Below, one piece after another: positions 16,253-25,037 of a DNA stretch of 64,000 nt. Location of the stretch: NCBI GenBank assembly GCA_964525565.1, contig CAZGHI010000011.1:3007-67006 (forward strand), given 5' to 3'. Each line of letters starts with the position of its first letter. The first letter of the stretch is position 1. Source of the stretch: OLB6 sp964525565 (lineage in GTDB: Bacteria > Bacteroidota > Ignavibacteria > Kapaibacteriales > Kapaibacteriaceae). The position numbers and the translations under genes were made by a program. Below the pieces are notes generated by a model. The model saw nothing but the letters and a program-made list of their open reading frames with translations, did no database searches and had not been told where the DNA came from.

Positions 16253-18232
16253 ATGGAAAATGTCCTGGGTCGGGAAGCGTCGGCCTATCTTCGCCAGCAC
16301 GCCTCCAATCCGGTGCACTGGCAAACGTGGACACCCGAAACATTTCAGCGAGCTCTGACCTCCGACAAACCTGTTTTTGTCTCTATTGGATACTCTACAT
16401 GCCATTGGTGCCATGTTATGGCGCATGAGTCGTTCGAAGACGAACAAGTGGCAGCATTCCTGAACGAGCACTTTGTATGTATAAAGGTTGATCGCGAAGA
16501 GCGGCCCGATGTTGATGCCATCTGTATGGACGTTTGCCAGGCTACCACAGGCCATGGTGGATGGCCCTTAACAATATTTATGGATGCTGAAATGCGTCCG
16601 TTCTATGCCGGCACCTATTTTCCCAAACACACCAGCCATCGAAGAATCGGATTCCTGGATCTCTGCAAGCGTATTGCGGAAGTTTGGAAGTCTGACAGGG
16701 AACGCATTCTTACCTCGGCACAGGGAATAGTGGATGCGTTGATGAAAGGGGCTTCGGCCGACGTTTCAGCCGATGTTCCTAAGACCATTGTTGAGCATGT
16801 CGCCGATGAACATCGTTCGATGTTCGACCACGAAAACGGTGGCTTCGGCCGTGCACCTAAGTTCCCATCGCCACATCACTTGCTCTACCTGCTACGTGCT
16901 GCACGTTCGCTGAAAGACGAGCAGTTAACGTGGATGGTTATTCAAACGCTTCGGGCAATACGGGCTGGTGGGGTGTACGATCAGGTTGGCTACGGCCTGC
17001 ATCGCTACAGCACCGACGCACATTGGCTCGTGCCACATTTCGAAAAGATGCTTTACGATCAGGCCATGATGATGGCAGCCTGTGTAGAGGCATGGCAATC
17101 GTCGAACGATGCCGTGCTGAAAAACATGGTGTATGAACTGTCAGAGTATCTGGAGCGCGAGCTCACGGCCGATTCCGGTGCGTTTTTTGCAGCCCAAGAC
17201 GCCGATAGCGATGGTGAAGAAGGGGCGTTTTATGTGTTTACGGAATCTGAACTCATCACTGTGTCTGGCGATCTATCAGAACAGGGAAGACTGGGACGTT
17301 TGCTGAACGTTCGTTCTGCGGGGAACTTCACGGTTGAAGCTTCCGGCGAACACTCGTCTGCAAATATTCTCCACACAGATCCGAACATGTTGGATATCCT
17401 TGTTTCCGACCCTACATGGCAACTCATCCGCCAAAAGGTTCTTGCCATGCGATCGCTGCGCACTGCTCCTCTAACTGACACTAAGATTCTGCCGGACTGG
17501 AACGGTCTGATGATTTGGTCACTTGCCAAAGCATATCGCGCCTTTGGTGAGGAACGATTCTTAGGGATGGCAGAGCGGGCATATCAGGCAGTGCAACCAC
17601 GTACCCAATATTTGGACGACCATGCCTTTCTTGGTGTTGCAGCCTGCGAATTGTACCAGGCAACGGCAACGGTACGCTATCGTGATGATGCGCTACAGTT
17701 CGCCCAGGACATTCACACACGTTTTACGGATGCTGGTGGCATTCTGCGCATGGTACCTTCAGATCAGTCTGATATTCCGGTATTACCACGAGTGGGGTAT
17801 GACGGTGCCTACCCAAGCGGTAATAGCATGTCAGCTTACCTTACAGCCCAGCTTGGAGTGATTACGCAGAACGATGTTTTCTTCGACAGAGCACGATCAT
17901 ACATTCGTGCGTACGGATCGCATTTGTCGAAAGCAGGATCAGGGTTTTGTATGTTACTCTGTGCGCATGATCTGTTAGAGGGCAACCCTCTCCGTATTGA
18001 AGTGTATGATGGAGAAAACCCCAAGGTGAGGAAGTCTATTCTTGCTGAGATTGGCATGCGTTTCCTTCCACATATGTGTGTATCCTATGGGACACTGGAC
18101 CATGTAGAGAACCGTTACCAACCGGCAGAATCTTTGGTTTTTGTCCAGATATGCAGCGGGACATTCTGCGAAGTGCCCATAACTACCGTGCCCGACCTCG
18201 CACAGCGGCTTGAACAGGAGTGTAGTGGATGA
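16253..18232 (+). CDS. Thioredoxin-domain/(alpha/alpha)6 protein, YyaL/SSP411 (DUF255) family
   Basis: This 659-residue protein begins with the family pattern ENVLGREASAYLRQHASNPV, then STCHWCHVM with a CxxC pair (Cys50, Cys53) and IKVDREERPDVD. The long C-terminal part resembles an (alpha/alpha)6 sugar-epimerase or glycosidase fold (YDGAYPSGNSM near the end). The enzymatic role is unsettled in the literature I know. ATG 16253 gives the canonical N-terminus; GTG 16232, directly after the tdh stop, is an alternative that adds seven residues. The gene ends in an ATGA overlap with the next one. Confidence 0.88.
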   Translation: MENVLGREASAYLRQHASNPVHWQTWTPETFQRALTSDKPVFVSIGYSTCHWCHVMAHESFEDEQVAAFLNEHFVCIKVDREERPDVDAICMDVCQATTGHGGWPLTIFMDAEMRPFYAGTYFPKHTSHRRIGFLDLCKRIAEVWKSDRERILTSAQGIVDALMKGASADVSADVPKTIVEHVADEHRSMFDHENGGFGRAPKFPSPHHLLYLLRAARSLKDEQLTWMVIQTLRAIRAGGVYDQVGYGLHRYSTDAHWLVPHFEKMLYDQAMMMAACVEAWQSSNDAVLKNMVYELSEYLERELTADSGAFFAAQDADSDGEEGAFYVFTESELITVSGDLSEQGRLGRLLNVRSAGNFTVEASGEHSSANILHTDPNMLDILVSDPTWQLIRQKVLAMRSLRTAPLTDTKILPDWNGLMIWSLAKAYRAFGEERFLGMAERAYQAVQPRTQYLDDHAFLGVAACELYQATATVRYRDDALQFAQDIHTRFTDAGGILRMVPSDQSDIPVLPRVGYDGAYPSGNSMSAYLTAQLGVITQNDVFFDRARSYIRAYGSHLSKAGSGFCMLLCAHDLLEGNPLRIEVYDGENPKVRKSILAEIGMRFLPHMCVSYGTLDHVENRYQPAESLVFVQICSGTFCEVPITTVPDLAQRLEQECSG

Positions 18233-19713
18233 CGCTATTGCTTGCAGGCCTACAGATTACCTACGTTCTTAATGTCGTACAACTACTTGCCATTGGGACG
18301 TTTGGACTCACTCCTATCGAAGGAGTGTATGCCATATTGTTGTGCTTCATCATCTTTCGCCATGCATGGTATGGTATTCCATTCCGAATCCCACTACGAA
18401 TAGAAACCATAGCACTCTTTCTTATGTGGGGCGCCTTTGCTGCCAGTTCACTATGGGTTGCAGGCACGGCATCGAAGCCATTTGTTGTTCAGTCGCTGAA
18501 AACATTTAGTCACTTCACATTCCTTTGGCTCGGGGCTATAGTACTGTATTGCATTCCGATCAATGCAGAGCAATGGCGGTCTGCACTCCGTGTGAACTTG
18601 ATTGTAAGTGCTGTTGTTGCCGTTTACGCGATGTACCAGATTCCGGCCCGTGCATTCGACTTGCCGATGGGTTGGATAGACATAACCAATGCATCGTTTA
18701 AACGTGGCATAGAAACCCACGGTGTTACTACTCAGTTAGCACTGCAATTCCAGAATTTCTTTCGTGCTACATCGGTGTTCTCGGAGCCGTCTGCACTGGC
18801 AATCTATTCTTCGTCGGCACTTGCTCTTGTTGGTTTGCCCATTCTCCTCTCTTCCAAGGGACTCTTCACTTCCCGAGTATTTGTGTCATTCACTGTAATC
18901 GTTCTACTTATTGCTCTGTTACTGGCATTTAGTCTGAACGGTGTTATACTCGTTGTCGCCAGCACGATATATGTCTTAGTTCGGTATCCGAAAGCCACAC
19001 TGCTAAAGATTTCCACGATTTTTGTTGCGGGGTGCCTGGTTCTGGCAACAGTGAACTACATCATGTATGCTGTAACCGATGCAAACATTCTGGAACTGTT
19101 TGAACAGCGTATTACTTCTATCGTTACCGGAAAGGCTGCCGACATTTTCTCCGATGAAGCAATCGTAGGAGAGTCGCTCACGCAGCGTTTNNNNNNNNNN
19201 NNNNNNNNNNNNNNNNNNNNNNNNNNNNNNNNNNNNNNNNNNNAGAGTCCGATTTTTGGTGTTGTTTTCGGATGTTTCAGTTTGAGCCATGCTGGAAGTC
19301 TGCATAACGAACCCTTTGTTTCAACCACCTACGGCTCTGTTCTTGCCGAGCTTGGAGCAGTTGGCTTTGTGTGTTTCATGATACTAATTGTTGCAGTCTT
19401 TCTTGGAATACTCCGAGACGAGCAACGTTGGTCTGGCCGTTTCGCGCAATCCAATAGCGCACTCAGTATTATTGCTCCATTCTTGCCTGTAAAGATGATA
19501 CAGATTCTTATAATCTGTGCTAACGGGAACCTTTTGATTTCGGCCTTGTTTTGGACGGACTTGGTGATGCTCTTGAGCTGCCAGACATTAATGCGGAAGG
19601 AGTTAGGAGTAGAAAAAGAAAAGCTTATGTACATCCTGGATAAACCTCTAAGAACAAAGGTAACTGAATGGCTAAGGAAGGGGGCAATGATTGGCTCAGA
19701 TATTAAACGGTAA
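18229..19713 (+). CDS. O-antigen ligase/polymerase-like multi-pass membrane protein
   Basis: The protein of about 494 residues has ten or more hydrophobic helices. The segment SPIFGVVFG, then HNEPFVSTTYGSVLAELGAVG, is typical of the Wzy/WaaL family large loop and the helix after it. Such proteins polymerise or ligate surface glycans at the outer face of the inner membrane. A 53-nt run of N (19191-19243) falls in the middle; the frame after it still gives the family motif, so the gene is probably intact and the gap size nearly right. It overlaps the upstream gene by ATGA and folD by 23 nt. Confidence 0.75.
   Translation: MTLLLAGLQITYVLNVVQLLAIGTFGLTPIEGVYAILLCFIIFRHAWYGIPFRIPLRIETIALFLMWGAFAASSLWVAGTASKPFVVQSLKTFSHFTFLWLGAIVLYCIPINAEQWRSALRVNLIVSAVVAVYAMYQIPARAFDLPMGWIDITNASFKRGIETHGVTTQLALQFQNFFRATSVFSEPSALAIYSSSALALVGLPILLSSKGLFTSRVFVSFTVIVLLIALLLAFSLNGVILVVASTIYVLVRYPKATLLKISTIFVAGCLVLATVNYIMYAVTDANILELFEQRITSIVTGKAADIFSDEAIVGESLTQRXXXXXXXXXXXXXXXXXXXSPIFGVVFGCFSLSHAGSLHNEPFVSTTYGSVLAELGAVGFVCFMILIVAVFLGILRDEQRWSGRFAQSNSALSIIAPFLPVKMIQILIICANGNLLISALFWTDLVMLLSCQTLMRKELGVEKEKLMYILDKPLRTKVTEWLRKGAMIGSDIKR
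19191..19243. other. Assembly gap (53 N) in the O-antigen ligase-like gene
   Basis: Fifty-three N, which is not a multiple of three on its own, yet the annotated frame gives sensible protein on both sides. Confidence 0.99.
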
Positions 19714-20581
19714 TAGTATTGCTGCACAGATCCGCGCCGAAGTCGCAAAACAGGTGTCGAATGTTTCAGCGGAACACGGCATCACCCCCGGATTGAATTT
19801 GTTGCTGGTTGGCGACGACCCCGCCAGTGATGTGTATGTGCGCAATAAAGCACGTGACTGCAGCGAAGTTGGCATAAACTCTACTGTTGTACGCACGAGT
19901 GCAGATACCTCGGAGACAGAGGTCATTACCCTCATTCAACAGTGGAATGCCGAAGCAACGGTACATGGAATCTTGGTACAGTTGCCGCTGCCACGGCATA
20001 TCAATGAACAACGCGTGCTACAAGCCATTCACCCTGATAAGGATGTTGACGGCTTTCACCCGATGAATGTTGGAAGAATGACGGTAGGTCTGGATGCATT
20101 TATTCCCTGTACACCGGCCGGTGTACTCGAGATGTTACGTAGATCGGATATCCGACCCGAAGGGAAACACGTTGTTGTGGTCGGACGGAGCAACATTGTA
20201 GGGAAGCCCCTTGCCATCCTTTTGTCGCAGAAACATCCCATGGGGAATGCTACCGTAACACTGTGTCATTCCGGAACGACGGATCTCGCAGCACATACAA
20301 GGCGAGCCGATATTGTGATTGTTGCAGTTGGTAAGGCGAACACAATCACTGCCGATCATGTTAAGGATGGTTCGGTTGTAGTTGATGTTGGAATGAACAG
20401 AATCGCACAACCCGGCGGTAAAAGTAAACTTGTGGGTGATGTTGCGTACGAAGAAGTTGCCGCCAAGGCGGCTGCAATCACACCAGTGCCCGGCGGTGTC
20501 GGACCTATGACACGTGCCATGCTACTTGTGAACACAATGAAGGCATATGCTACATTTCGGCGAATACCTGAACAGCAATGA
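19691..20581 (+). CDS. folD: Bifunctional methylenetetrahydrofolate dehydrogenase/cyclohydrolase
   Basis: This 296-residue cytosolic enzyme interconverts methylene-THF, methenyl-THF and 10-formyl-THF. Motifs are YVRNK (Tyr49, Lys53), VQLPLP, DVDGFHP (Asp118-Asp120), PCTPAGV, the NADP loop GRSNIVGKP and TPVPGGVGPMT. The start is a TTG at 19691, giving AQILNGNSIAAQIRAEV as in other FolD proteins, with a purine-rich GGAAGGGGG stretch upstream. It overlaps the preceding gene by 23 nt and the next by ATGA, so it sits in a compact operon. It supplies the same folate pool used by the MTHFR fusion near the left edge. Confidence 0.95.
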   Translation: MAQILNGNSIAAQIRAEVAKQVSNVSAEHGITPGLNLLLVGDDPASDVYVRNKARDCSEVGINSTVVRTSADTSETEVITLIQQWNAEATVHGILVQLPLPRHINEQRVLQAIHPDKDVDGFHPMNVGRMTVGLDAFIPCTPAGVLEMLRRSDIRPEGKHVVVVGRSNIVGKPLAILLSQKHPMGNATVTLCHSGTTDLAAHTRRADIVIVAVGKANTITADHVKDGSVVVDVGMNRIAQPGGKSKLVGDVAYEEVAAKAAAITPVPGGVGPMTRAMLLVNTMKAYATFRRIPEQQ

Positions 20582-21330
20582 AACGTGAATTACTTCCATT
20601 GATATATGAAGACGACCATGTTGTGGTTGTGAACAAACCTGCAGGTTTGCTTTCGGTTCCGGACCGATTCGATAGAACGCTACCCAGTGTGCGAGCACTT
20701 CTTGAAAATCGCTACGGATCGATCTTTATGGTCCACCGCCTCGATAAGGAAACAAGTGGCGTCATGATTGCCGCAAAAAACGCAGAAGCCCATCGGCATC
20801 TGAACGATCAGTTTGAACATCATACGGCTAACAAACGTTATCATGCAATTGTGCAAGGCATTGTAGAAAGGGATAAATTCCCGATAGACATCCCTATCAT
20901 GCCGGATAGTAAGCGTAAAGGGTTGATGCGTCCGTCTGCCCGCGGAAAAGAAGCACGCACAGAGATTCTTGTGCTGGAACGATTTCGGTTGGCTACGCTG
21001 TTGGAGTGTACACTCGTTACGGGAAGAACACATCAGATTCGGGTGCATTGTTCCGCTATCGGCCATCCGTTGCTTGTAGATCCTGACTACGGAGGTGCGC
21101 CTGCGCTGTTACTCTCAACGCTCAAACGCAGGTATAATCTGAAGAAGAATACCGTTGAACGACCGATTATTGACCGCGTTACACTACTGGCGTATGCACT
21201 TACGGTAATACATCCAGCAACCGGCGAGCCCCTTTCCGTCCAATGTGAGTACCCTCGTGACTTTGCAGCCGCTCTGCAAGTTCTTCGAAAGTATGCCGCA
21301 CCCTATACTTCTTCCGTGCGCTGGGAGTGA
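20578..21330 (+). CDS. RluA-family pseudouridine synthase
   Basis: The 250-residue protein contains the RluA catalytic motif HRLDKETSG (Asp56), and TGRTHQIRVH for the second conserved block. It lacks an N-terminal S4 domain, so it is the short form. It should convert uridine to pseudouridine in rRNA or tRNA; the target cannot be told from sequence alone. ATG 20578 overlaps the folD stop (ATGA). Confidence 0.9.
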   Translation: MKRELLPLIYEDDHVVVVNKPAGLLSVPDRFDRTLPSVRALLENRYGSIFMVHRLDKETSGVMIAAKNAEAHRHLNDQFEHHTANKRYHAIVQGIVERDKFPIDIPIMPDSKRKGLMRPSARGKEARTEILVLERFRLATLLECTLVTGRTHQIRVHCSAIGHPLLVDPDYGGAPALLLSTLKRRYNLKKNTVERPIIDRVTLLAYALTVIHPATGEPLSVQCEYPRDFAAALQVLRKYAAPYTSSVRWE

Positions 21331-21359
21331 AGCGTAATCATATCCGTATTTTCGAGCCC

Positions 21360-21917
21360 ATGATCATCATCCTGTTTGGTGCACCCGGTGTGGGTAAGGG
21401 AACACAAGCACAGATATTGGCAAGGAATCTAGGGATTGCTCACCTTAGTACCGGTGATGCGTTCCGCACGGCAATTGCAAATAAGACCGAGATTGGATTG
21501 CTGGCACAATCATACGTTGATGCCGGTGACCTCGTGCCAGACTCTGTTACCGCAAAGATTGTTCAGGAGGCAATGGCAGCTTNNNNNNNNNNNNNNNNNN
21601 NNNNNATCCTTGATGGCTTTCCACGAACACAACAGCAAGCGGCAGCGCTGGATGAAATCCTCGCAGCGGCCCATAAACACATCCATAAGGTCGTGAACTT
21701 GGAAGTGGATAATGAAACCATCGTCAGCCGTCTCATGGCTAGAGGCAGGCAAGATGATACCAAAGAGATTATCCAAAATCGGCTTAACGTGTATCAGCAG
21801 GAAACGGCCCCGCTGGTGGAACATTACTTGCACCGTGGCCTCCTGACTAATGTGAATGGTATCGGCACAGTCGAAGAGGTTTCCAATCGTATCCTGAAGG
21901 CCGTCCAAACCGCCTGA
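21360..21917 (+). CDS. adk: Adenylate kinase
   Basis: The 185-residue protein begins IIILFGAPGVGKGTQA (P-loop residues 7-15, Lys13), then HLSTGDAFR, ILDGFPRTQQQ and RLMARGRQDD. The short LID between the last arginines lacks the zinc-finger insert of long adenylate kinases. It balances ATP, ADP and AMP. ATG 21360 gives the standard N-terminus; a GTG at 21327 overlapping the previous stop would add 11 non-conserved residues. A 23-nt run of N removes about eight residues in the AMP-binding region without breaking the frame. Confidence 0.93.
   Translation: MIIILFGAPGVGKGTQAQILARNLGIAHLSTGDAFRTAIANKTEIGLLAQSYVDAGDLVPDSVTAKIVQEAMAAXXXXXXXXILDGFPRTQQQAAALDEILAAAHKHIHKVVNLEVDNETIVSRLMARGRQDDTKEIIQNRLNVYQQETAPLVEHYLHRGLLTNVNGIGTVEEVSNRILKAVQTA
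21583..21605. other. Assembly gap (23 N) inside adk
   Basis: Twenty-three N; the frame agrees on both sides. Confidence 0.99.
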
Positions 21918-21926
21918 CCTCTCTGG

Positions 21927-22016
21927 TTTTCCACATAATTTTCCACATAGTTTTCCACGGTCACCCACATTACATCCGTAATGTAAGCTGTAGTTCTCCA
22001 CAGGGTGTGTGGAAAA
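21927..22016 (+). promoter_or_regulatory. DnaA-box-like array, five sites
   Basis: TTTTCCACA at 21927-21935 and 21939-21947 and TTTTCCACG at 21951-21959 are spaced exactly 12 nt apart. TTCTCCACA (21994-22002) and the reverse site TGTGGAAAA (22008-22016) follow. Between them is a perfect inverted repeat, ACATTAC (21967-21973) and GTAATGT (21978-21984). The array fills the space between adk and the next gene and is oriented opposite to the array at 15118. It may be part of a replication origin or a DnaA-controlled promoter. Confidence 0.6.
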
Positions 22017-22053
22017 CGGAATAATTATTGCTAACTTTCTGTCCTACCGAACA

Positions 22054-23520
22054 ATGGGAGTGACTGCCGTGCGTAAACTATCTATTCTACTAGTGCTTAT
22101 CACCTTTCAGTGTATAGTTTTTGTTAAGGTTTTAGCACAACAGTTTCCGGGCGAAGTGTCGGGCTGGCTTACGGGGGGTGTGAATAAGTATCATGGTGAC
22201 TTTACTGACGACCTGTGGGGAGCCTCAGGTATGGTGTCACTGCAGTATGCACCAATCAGCCGCCTTGGCATTGAAGTGCGTGCCGGCCTTGGAGAAATCC
22301 GATGGATGGTATCACCGTCAAAATTATCAGCCTACCCGGAGTACTTTGGAAGTGGGGCTAGGTATGGCATGTTATACCCGGGTACCGGTACACCTATCGA
22401 ATCAGAAAACGAAAGTAGGCTCACCACAGTTGATCTATTGTTGAACTATACACTGGTGGAGAATATTCCCGCTATTCCGTTTATCTCCGCAGGCGTTGGA
22501 TTGGTTGATTTTGCACCCTCCACCAGCGACTTGCACGAGCCACTGCCAAATTTTTCTCGACAAGTATTTTCTGCCACAACGGTAAGTATCCCAATTGGCG
22601 GAGGTGTACGAATACCGTTTTCATACCGAGCTGGAATTATACTGCGCGGCGAGTATCGCTTTGTGTTTTCCGGGTACCTAGACGATGTGAACTTTAATGG
22701 AAGTAATGATGGTGTGACCTCTATTTCACTTGGATTCACCTATCGCTTTACGAACCCACCGTCGTCTTGCCGTCATCGCCACCATCATCACCATCCTACA
22801 GCATGTGTATGCTCTCAACTACCTAATCATTCTAGGGCAGACTGCCCGTGTATCCGTTTCACTCAACCGGGAGGAATTACCAGCCATAGTGAAGAAATCA
22901 TCGATTATCCTGTTCAGCGCGACGAGTCTTCTGGTCAAACAACGGACCCTCGTACACAGAATGATGGGGTAGAGAGCACAGGTTCTCTCGGATCACCAGA
23001 CTCTACTAGTACGACCAAGAATACCACGCCACAACGTCCACCAAACTCTAACGGTGCATCAGGAAATCCCGAACCACAGACGCCTGACGATTCAAAGGGA
23101 CCTGCAGAGAAAGACACAAAACCGGGGGGAACATCGGATAATTCACACAATCTAGCGCCGTGTCCACCAGGAACTATTCGCACGTGCATTGGCACTGACA
23201 GTAGTGTGTGTGTAGATCCCACATTTAAACCGGGATCACAGCGGATAATGTGGGAGGATGCTTTCGTCTATATGCCGGGCTCTCCCTACCATATGAAAAC
23301 ACTACGTCAAATCGGTGATGCCCGTCTATGCTTTGACAATGTTGTCCGACAAAGTGCAGGAGTGTACTATCTCTGTCAAAATTGCTGCTTCAACAGGAAG
23401 AATGTGGGAACAAGCGTTGAATACAATGTTCACGAATCGGATTTAGTTACAAAGGGGACGGGATCATTTTCTCCTACAGACTGCCCCGGTTGTAAAAAAA
23501 TGATAAAGGATTCTCGTTGA
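22054..23520 (+). CDS. Outer-membrane beta-barrel protein with His/Cys-rich tail
   Basis: The 488-residue protein starts with a signal peptide (hydrophobic stretch ending VLAQ at about residue 29). Residues 30-232 form a barrel-like region clearly homologous to that of the next gene (GGVNKYHGDF, YPEYFG, NDGVTS). After it comes CRHRHHHHHPTACVC (Cys239-Cys253) with a further CPC at 264-266. A low-complexity Pro/Ser/Asn/Asp segment follows, then a C-terminal part with LCQNCCF and DCPGC. The Cys pairs and the His run suggest metal binding outside the barrel, which is inference. It lacks the OmpA domain of its neighbour. The stop overlaps the next start (TTGA). Confidence 0.65.
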   Translation: MGVTAVRKLSILLVLITFQCIVFVKVLAQQFPGEVSGWLTGGVNKYHGDFTDDLWGASGMVSLQYAPISRLGIEVRAGLGEIRWMVSPSKLSAYPEYFGSGARYGMLYPGTGTPIESENESRLTTVDLLLNYTLVENIPAIPFISAGVGLVDFAPSTSDLHEPLPNFSRQVFSATTVSIPIGGGVRIPFSYRAGIILRGEYRFVFSGYLDDVNFNGSNDGVTSISLGFTYRFTNPPSSCRHRHHHHHPTACVCSQLPNHSRADCPCIRFTQPGGITSHSEEIIDYPVQRDESSGQTTDPRTQNDGVESTGSLGSPDSTSTTKNTTPQRPPNSNGASGNPEPQTPDDSKGPAEKDTKPGGTSDNSHNLAPCPPGTIRTCIGTDSSVCVDPTFKPGSQRIMWEDAFVYMPGSPYHMKTLRQIGDARLCFDNVVRQSAGVYYLCQNCCFNRKNVGTSVEYNVHESDLVTKGTGSFSPTDCPGCKKMIKDSR

Positions 23521-25037
23521 GCGTGATTCCCGAATCACATACACGATTCAGCGCACATATAGCGGTGATATTAACCTGCCTCTCCATCTGTGGCAGTCAG
23601 CATGGTCGTGCGCATGTGCATTCTGGCGAGGTTGTTGGAACTTTAACCGGTGGCATCAACAAGATGCATGGAGAGTTTAGTCGTGACATGTTTGGTTGGG
23701 GGGGGCAAGCATCGGTGCAGTATGCGCCGCACAACAGAATTGTTTTGGAGGGAAGATTTGGTCTTGGCAACTATATGTGGTTGGTAACTCCGGCGGATCT
23801 GACTTCTTATCCAGAGTACTTCGGACGCAACGCCGACTACGGGATGAACTATCCACAAGGTCCTGCACTCATCGAAAAAGAAAACGGCGCCTCTTTTTAT
23901 ACAGCCGACCTGCTCATAAACTACGTTCTTATACCCCGTATTGCAGCTACTGTGTTTGTTACGGCTGGTGTAGGACTCATTGATTGGTCAGCGCGTACGA
24001 GTACCTATGCGGATATGTTGCCGAATCAGGCTAATAATGTGTACACATCAGCGGCCGTCTCCATTCCGCTCGGTGCCGGAGTGAACATCCCACTGTCCGG
24101 TCGTGTGGGCTTGTTGCTGAGATTAGAGCACCGGTTGGTTTTTAGCAAATGGATGAATGATGTTGCATTCACGGGCACAAACGACGGTTTAACCTCTGGA
24201 ATGGCTGGACTCACCTATCAGTTTACACAGCCAACGCCACGTCCGTGTGAACCCCAATGGGAACCCTTATACATTGACACCAAAGCCGAGAACTTTGATC
24301 CTGGTGCATTGCTTTCGCGCACTACTATCTGCGAAGTTGACCATACAGATCGTCTGTGCTACGGTTTTTTTTCCTGCGAAGAATGTTGCCACTATGGTAT
24401 AGGCTGTGGCATATCATGCAGTATGGAATGCAGTTTAGCCTGCTGTTGTTGTCAGTGCCCAGGATGTTGTTGCCCATGCTGTCATCATTGCTGCTGCAAT
24501 TGTAAGCAGGCACAAACGCCACCTCCTCCACCGCCATCGACGCCGTCAGCAGCAGAGCCGACAGCACCGGCAGAATCGTCAGAAAAGGGAGATCCGCAGC
24601 TACCAACTTCTACTAAACCCGCAAAGAAGATTCCCAAGAACATCCGCTTTAAATTGGACACAGACGAGTTTGATCATTCTGTGCCTGAAACACAGAAAAA
24701 TTTGGACGAGCTACTCAAATACATGCTGGAAGCACCAAAAGGGCATGAAGTAATTATTGAAGGACACGCCTCGTCCGAGGGAAGGCCAGAACGAAATAAA
24801 GTGTTAAGTGATTTGCGTGCCAAGCGTATTCGGAGTTGGCTGCTCGAGAATGGTGTTGAACCTGAGAAAATCAGGGGAACCGTGGGTTATGGATCGTCTA
24901 TGCCACGCGTACAGGAACCCTCGCCTACCGAAGCAAAGCAAATGACTCCGCAGGAACTGGAACGAATTCGCGCACAAAACAGGCGGATAGAGTTACATGT
25001 ATTAAAGGATGCCTACGAGCAGTCGCCCGGGGGTTAG
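23517..25037 (+). CDS. OmpA-family outer-membrane protein with a 20-cysteine cluster
   Basis: This 506-residue protein has a signal peptide, a barrel region (about residues 36-236) paralogous to the gene before it, then a Cys cluster at 287-329. The cluster holds 20 Cys and three His in 43 residues, with runs such as CCCCQCPGCCCPCCHHCCC. A Pro-rich linker follows (335-341), then an OmpA-like peptidoglycan-binding domain (about 376-496: VIIEGHASSEGR, LSDLRAKRIRSWL, NRRIEL). The barrel would sit in the outer membrane and the OmpA domain would hold peptidoglycan, placing the Cys cluster in the periplasm. Metallothionein-like metal binding or dense disulfides are both possible. TTG 23517 has AAGGA 6 nt upstream; GTG 23523 is an alternative. 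Confidence 0.8.
   Translation: MSVIPESHTRFSAHIAVILTCLSICGSQHGRAHVHSGEVVGTLTGGINKMHGEFSRDMFGWGGQASVQYAPHNRIVLEGRFGLGNYMWLVTPADLTSYPEYFGRNADYGMNYPQGPALIEKENGASFYTADLLINYVLIPRIAATVFVTAGVGLIDWSARTSTYADMLPNQANNVYTSAAVSIPLGAGVNIPLSGRVGLLLRLEHRLVFSKWMNDVAFTGTNDGLTSGMAGLTYQFTQPTPRPCEPQWEPLYIDTKAENFDPGALLSRTTICEVDHTDRLCYGFFSCEECCHYGIGCGISCSMECSLACCCCQCPGCCCPCCHHCCCNCKQAQTPPPPPPSTPSAAEPTAPAESSEKGDPQLPTSTKPAKKIPKNIRFKLDTDEFDHSVPETQKNLDELLKYMLEAPKGHEVIIEGHASSEGRPERNKVLSDLRAKRIRSWLLENGVEPEKIRGTVGYGSSMPRVQEPSPTEAKQMTPQELERIRAQNRRIELHVLKDAYEQSPGG

Noticed and set aside
22774..22797. His-run in the first barrel protein as a leftover vector His-tag
   Set aside because: It lies inside a native gene with flanking Cys pairs and a paralogous neighbour, and there is no vector sequence.
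24472..24492. A CxxCH (CPCCH) in the Cys-rich OmpA protein as a c-type haem site
   Set aside because: A single match within a run of 20 Cys is expected by chance; no other haem-protein feature is present.
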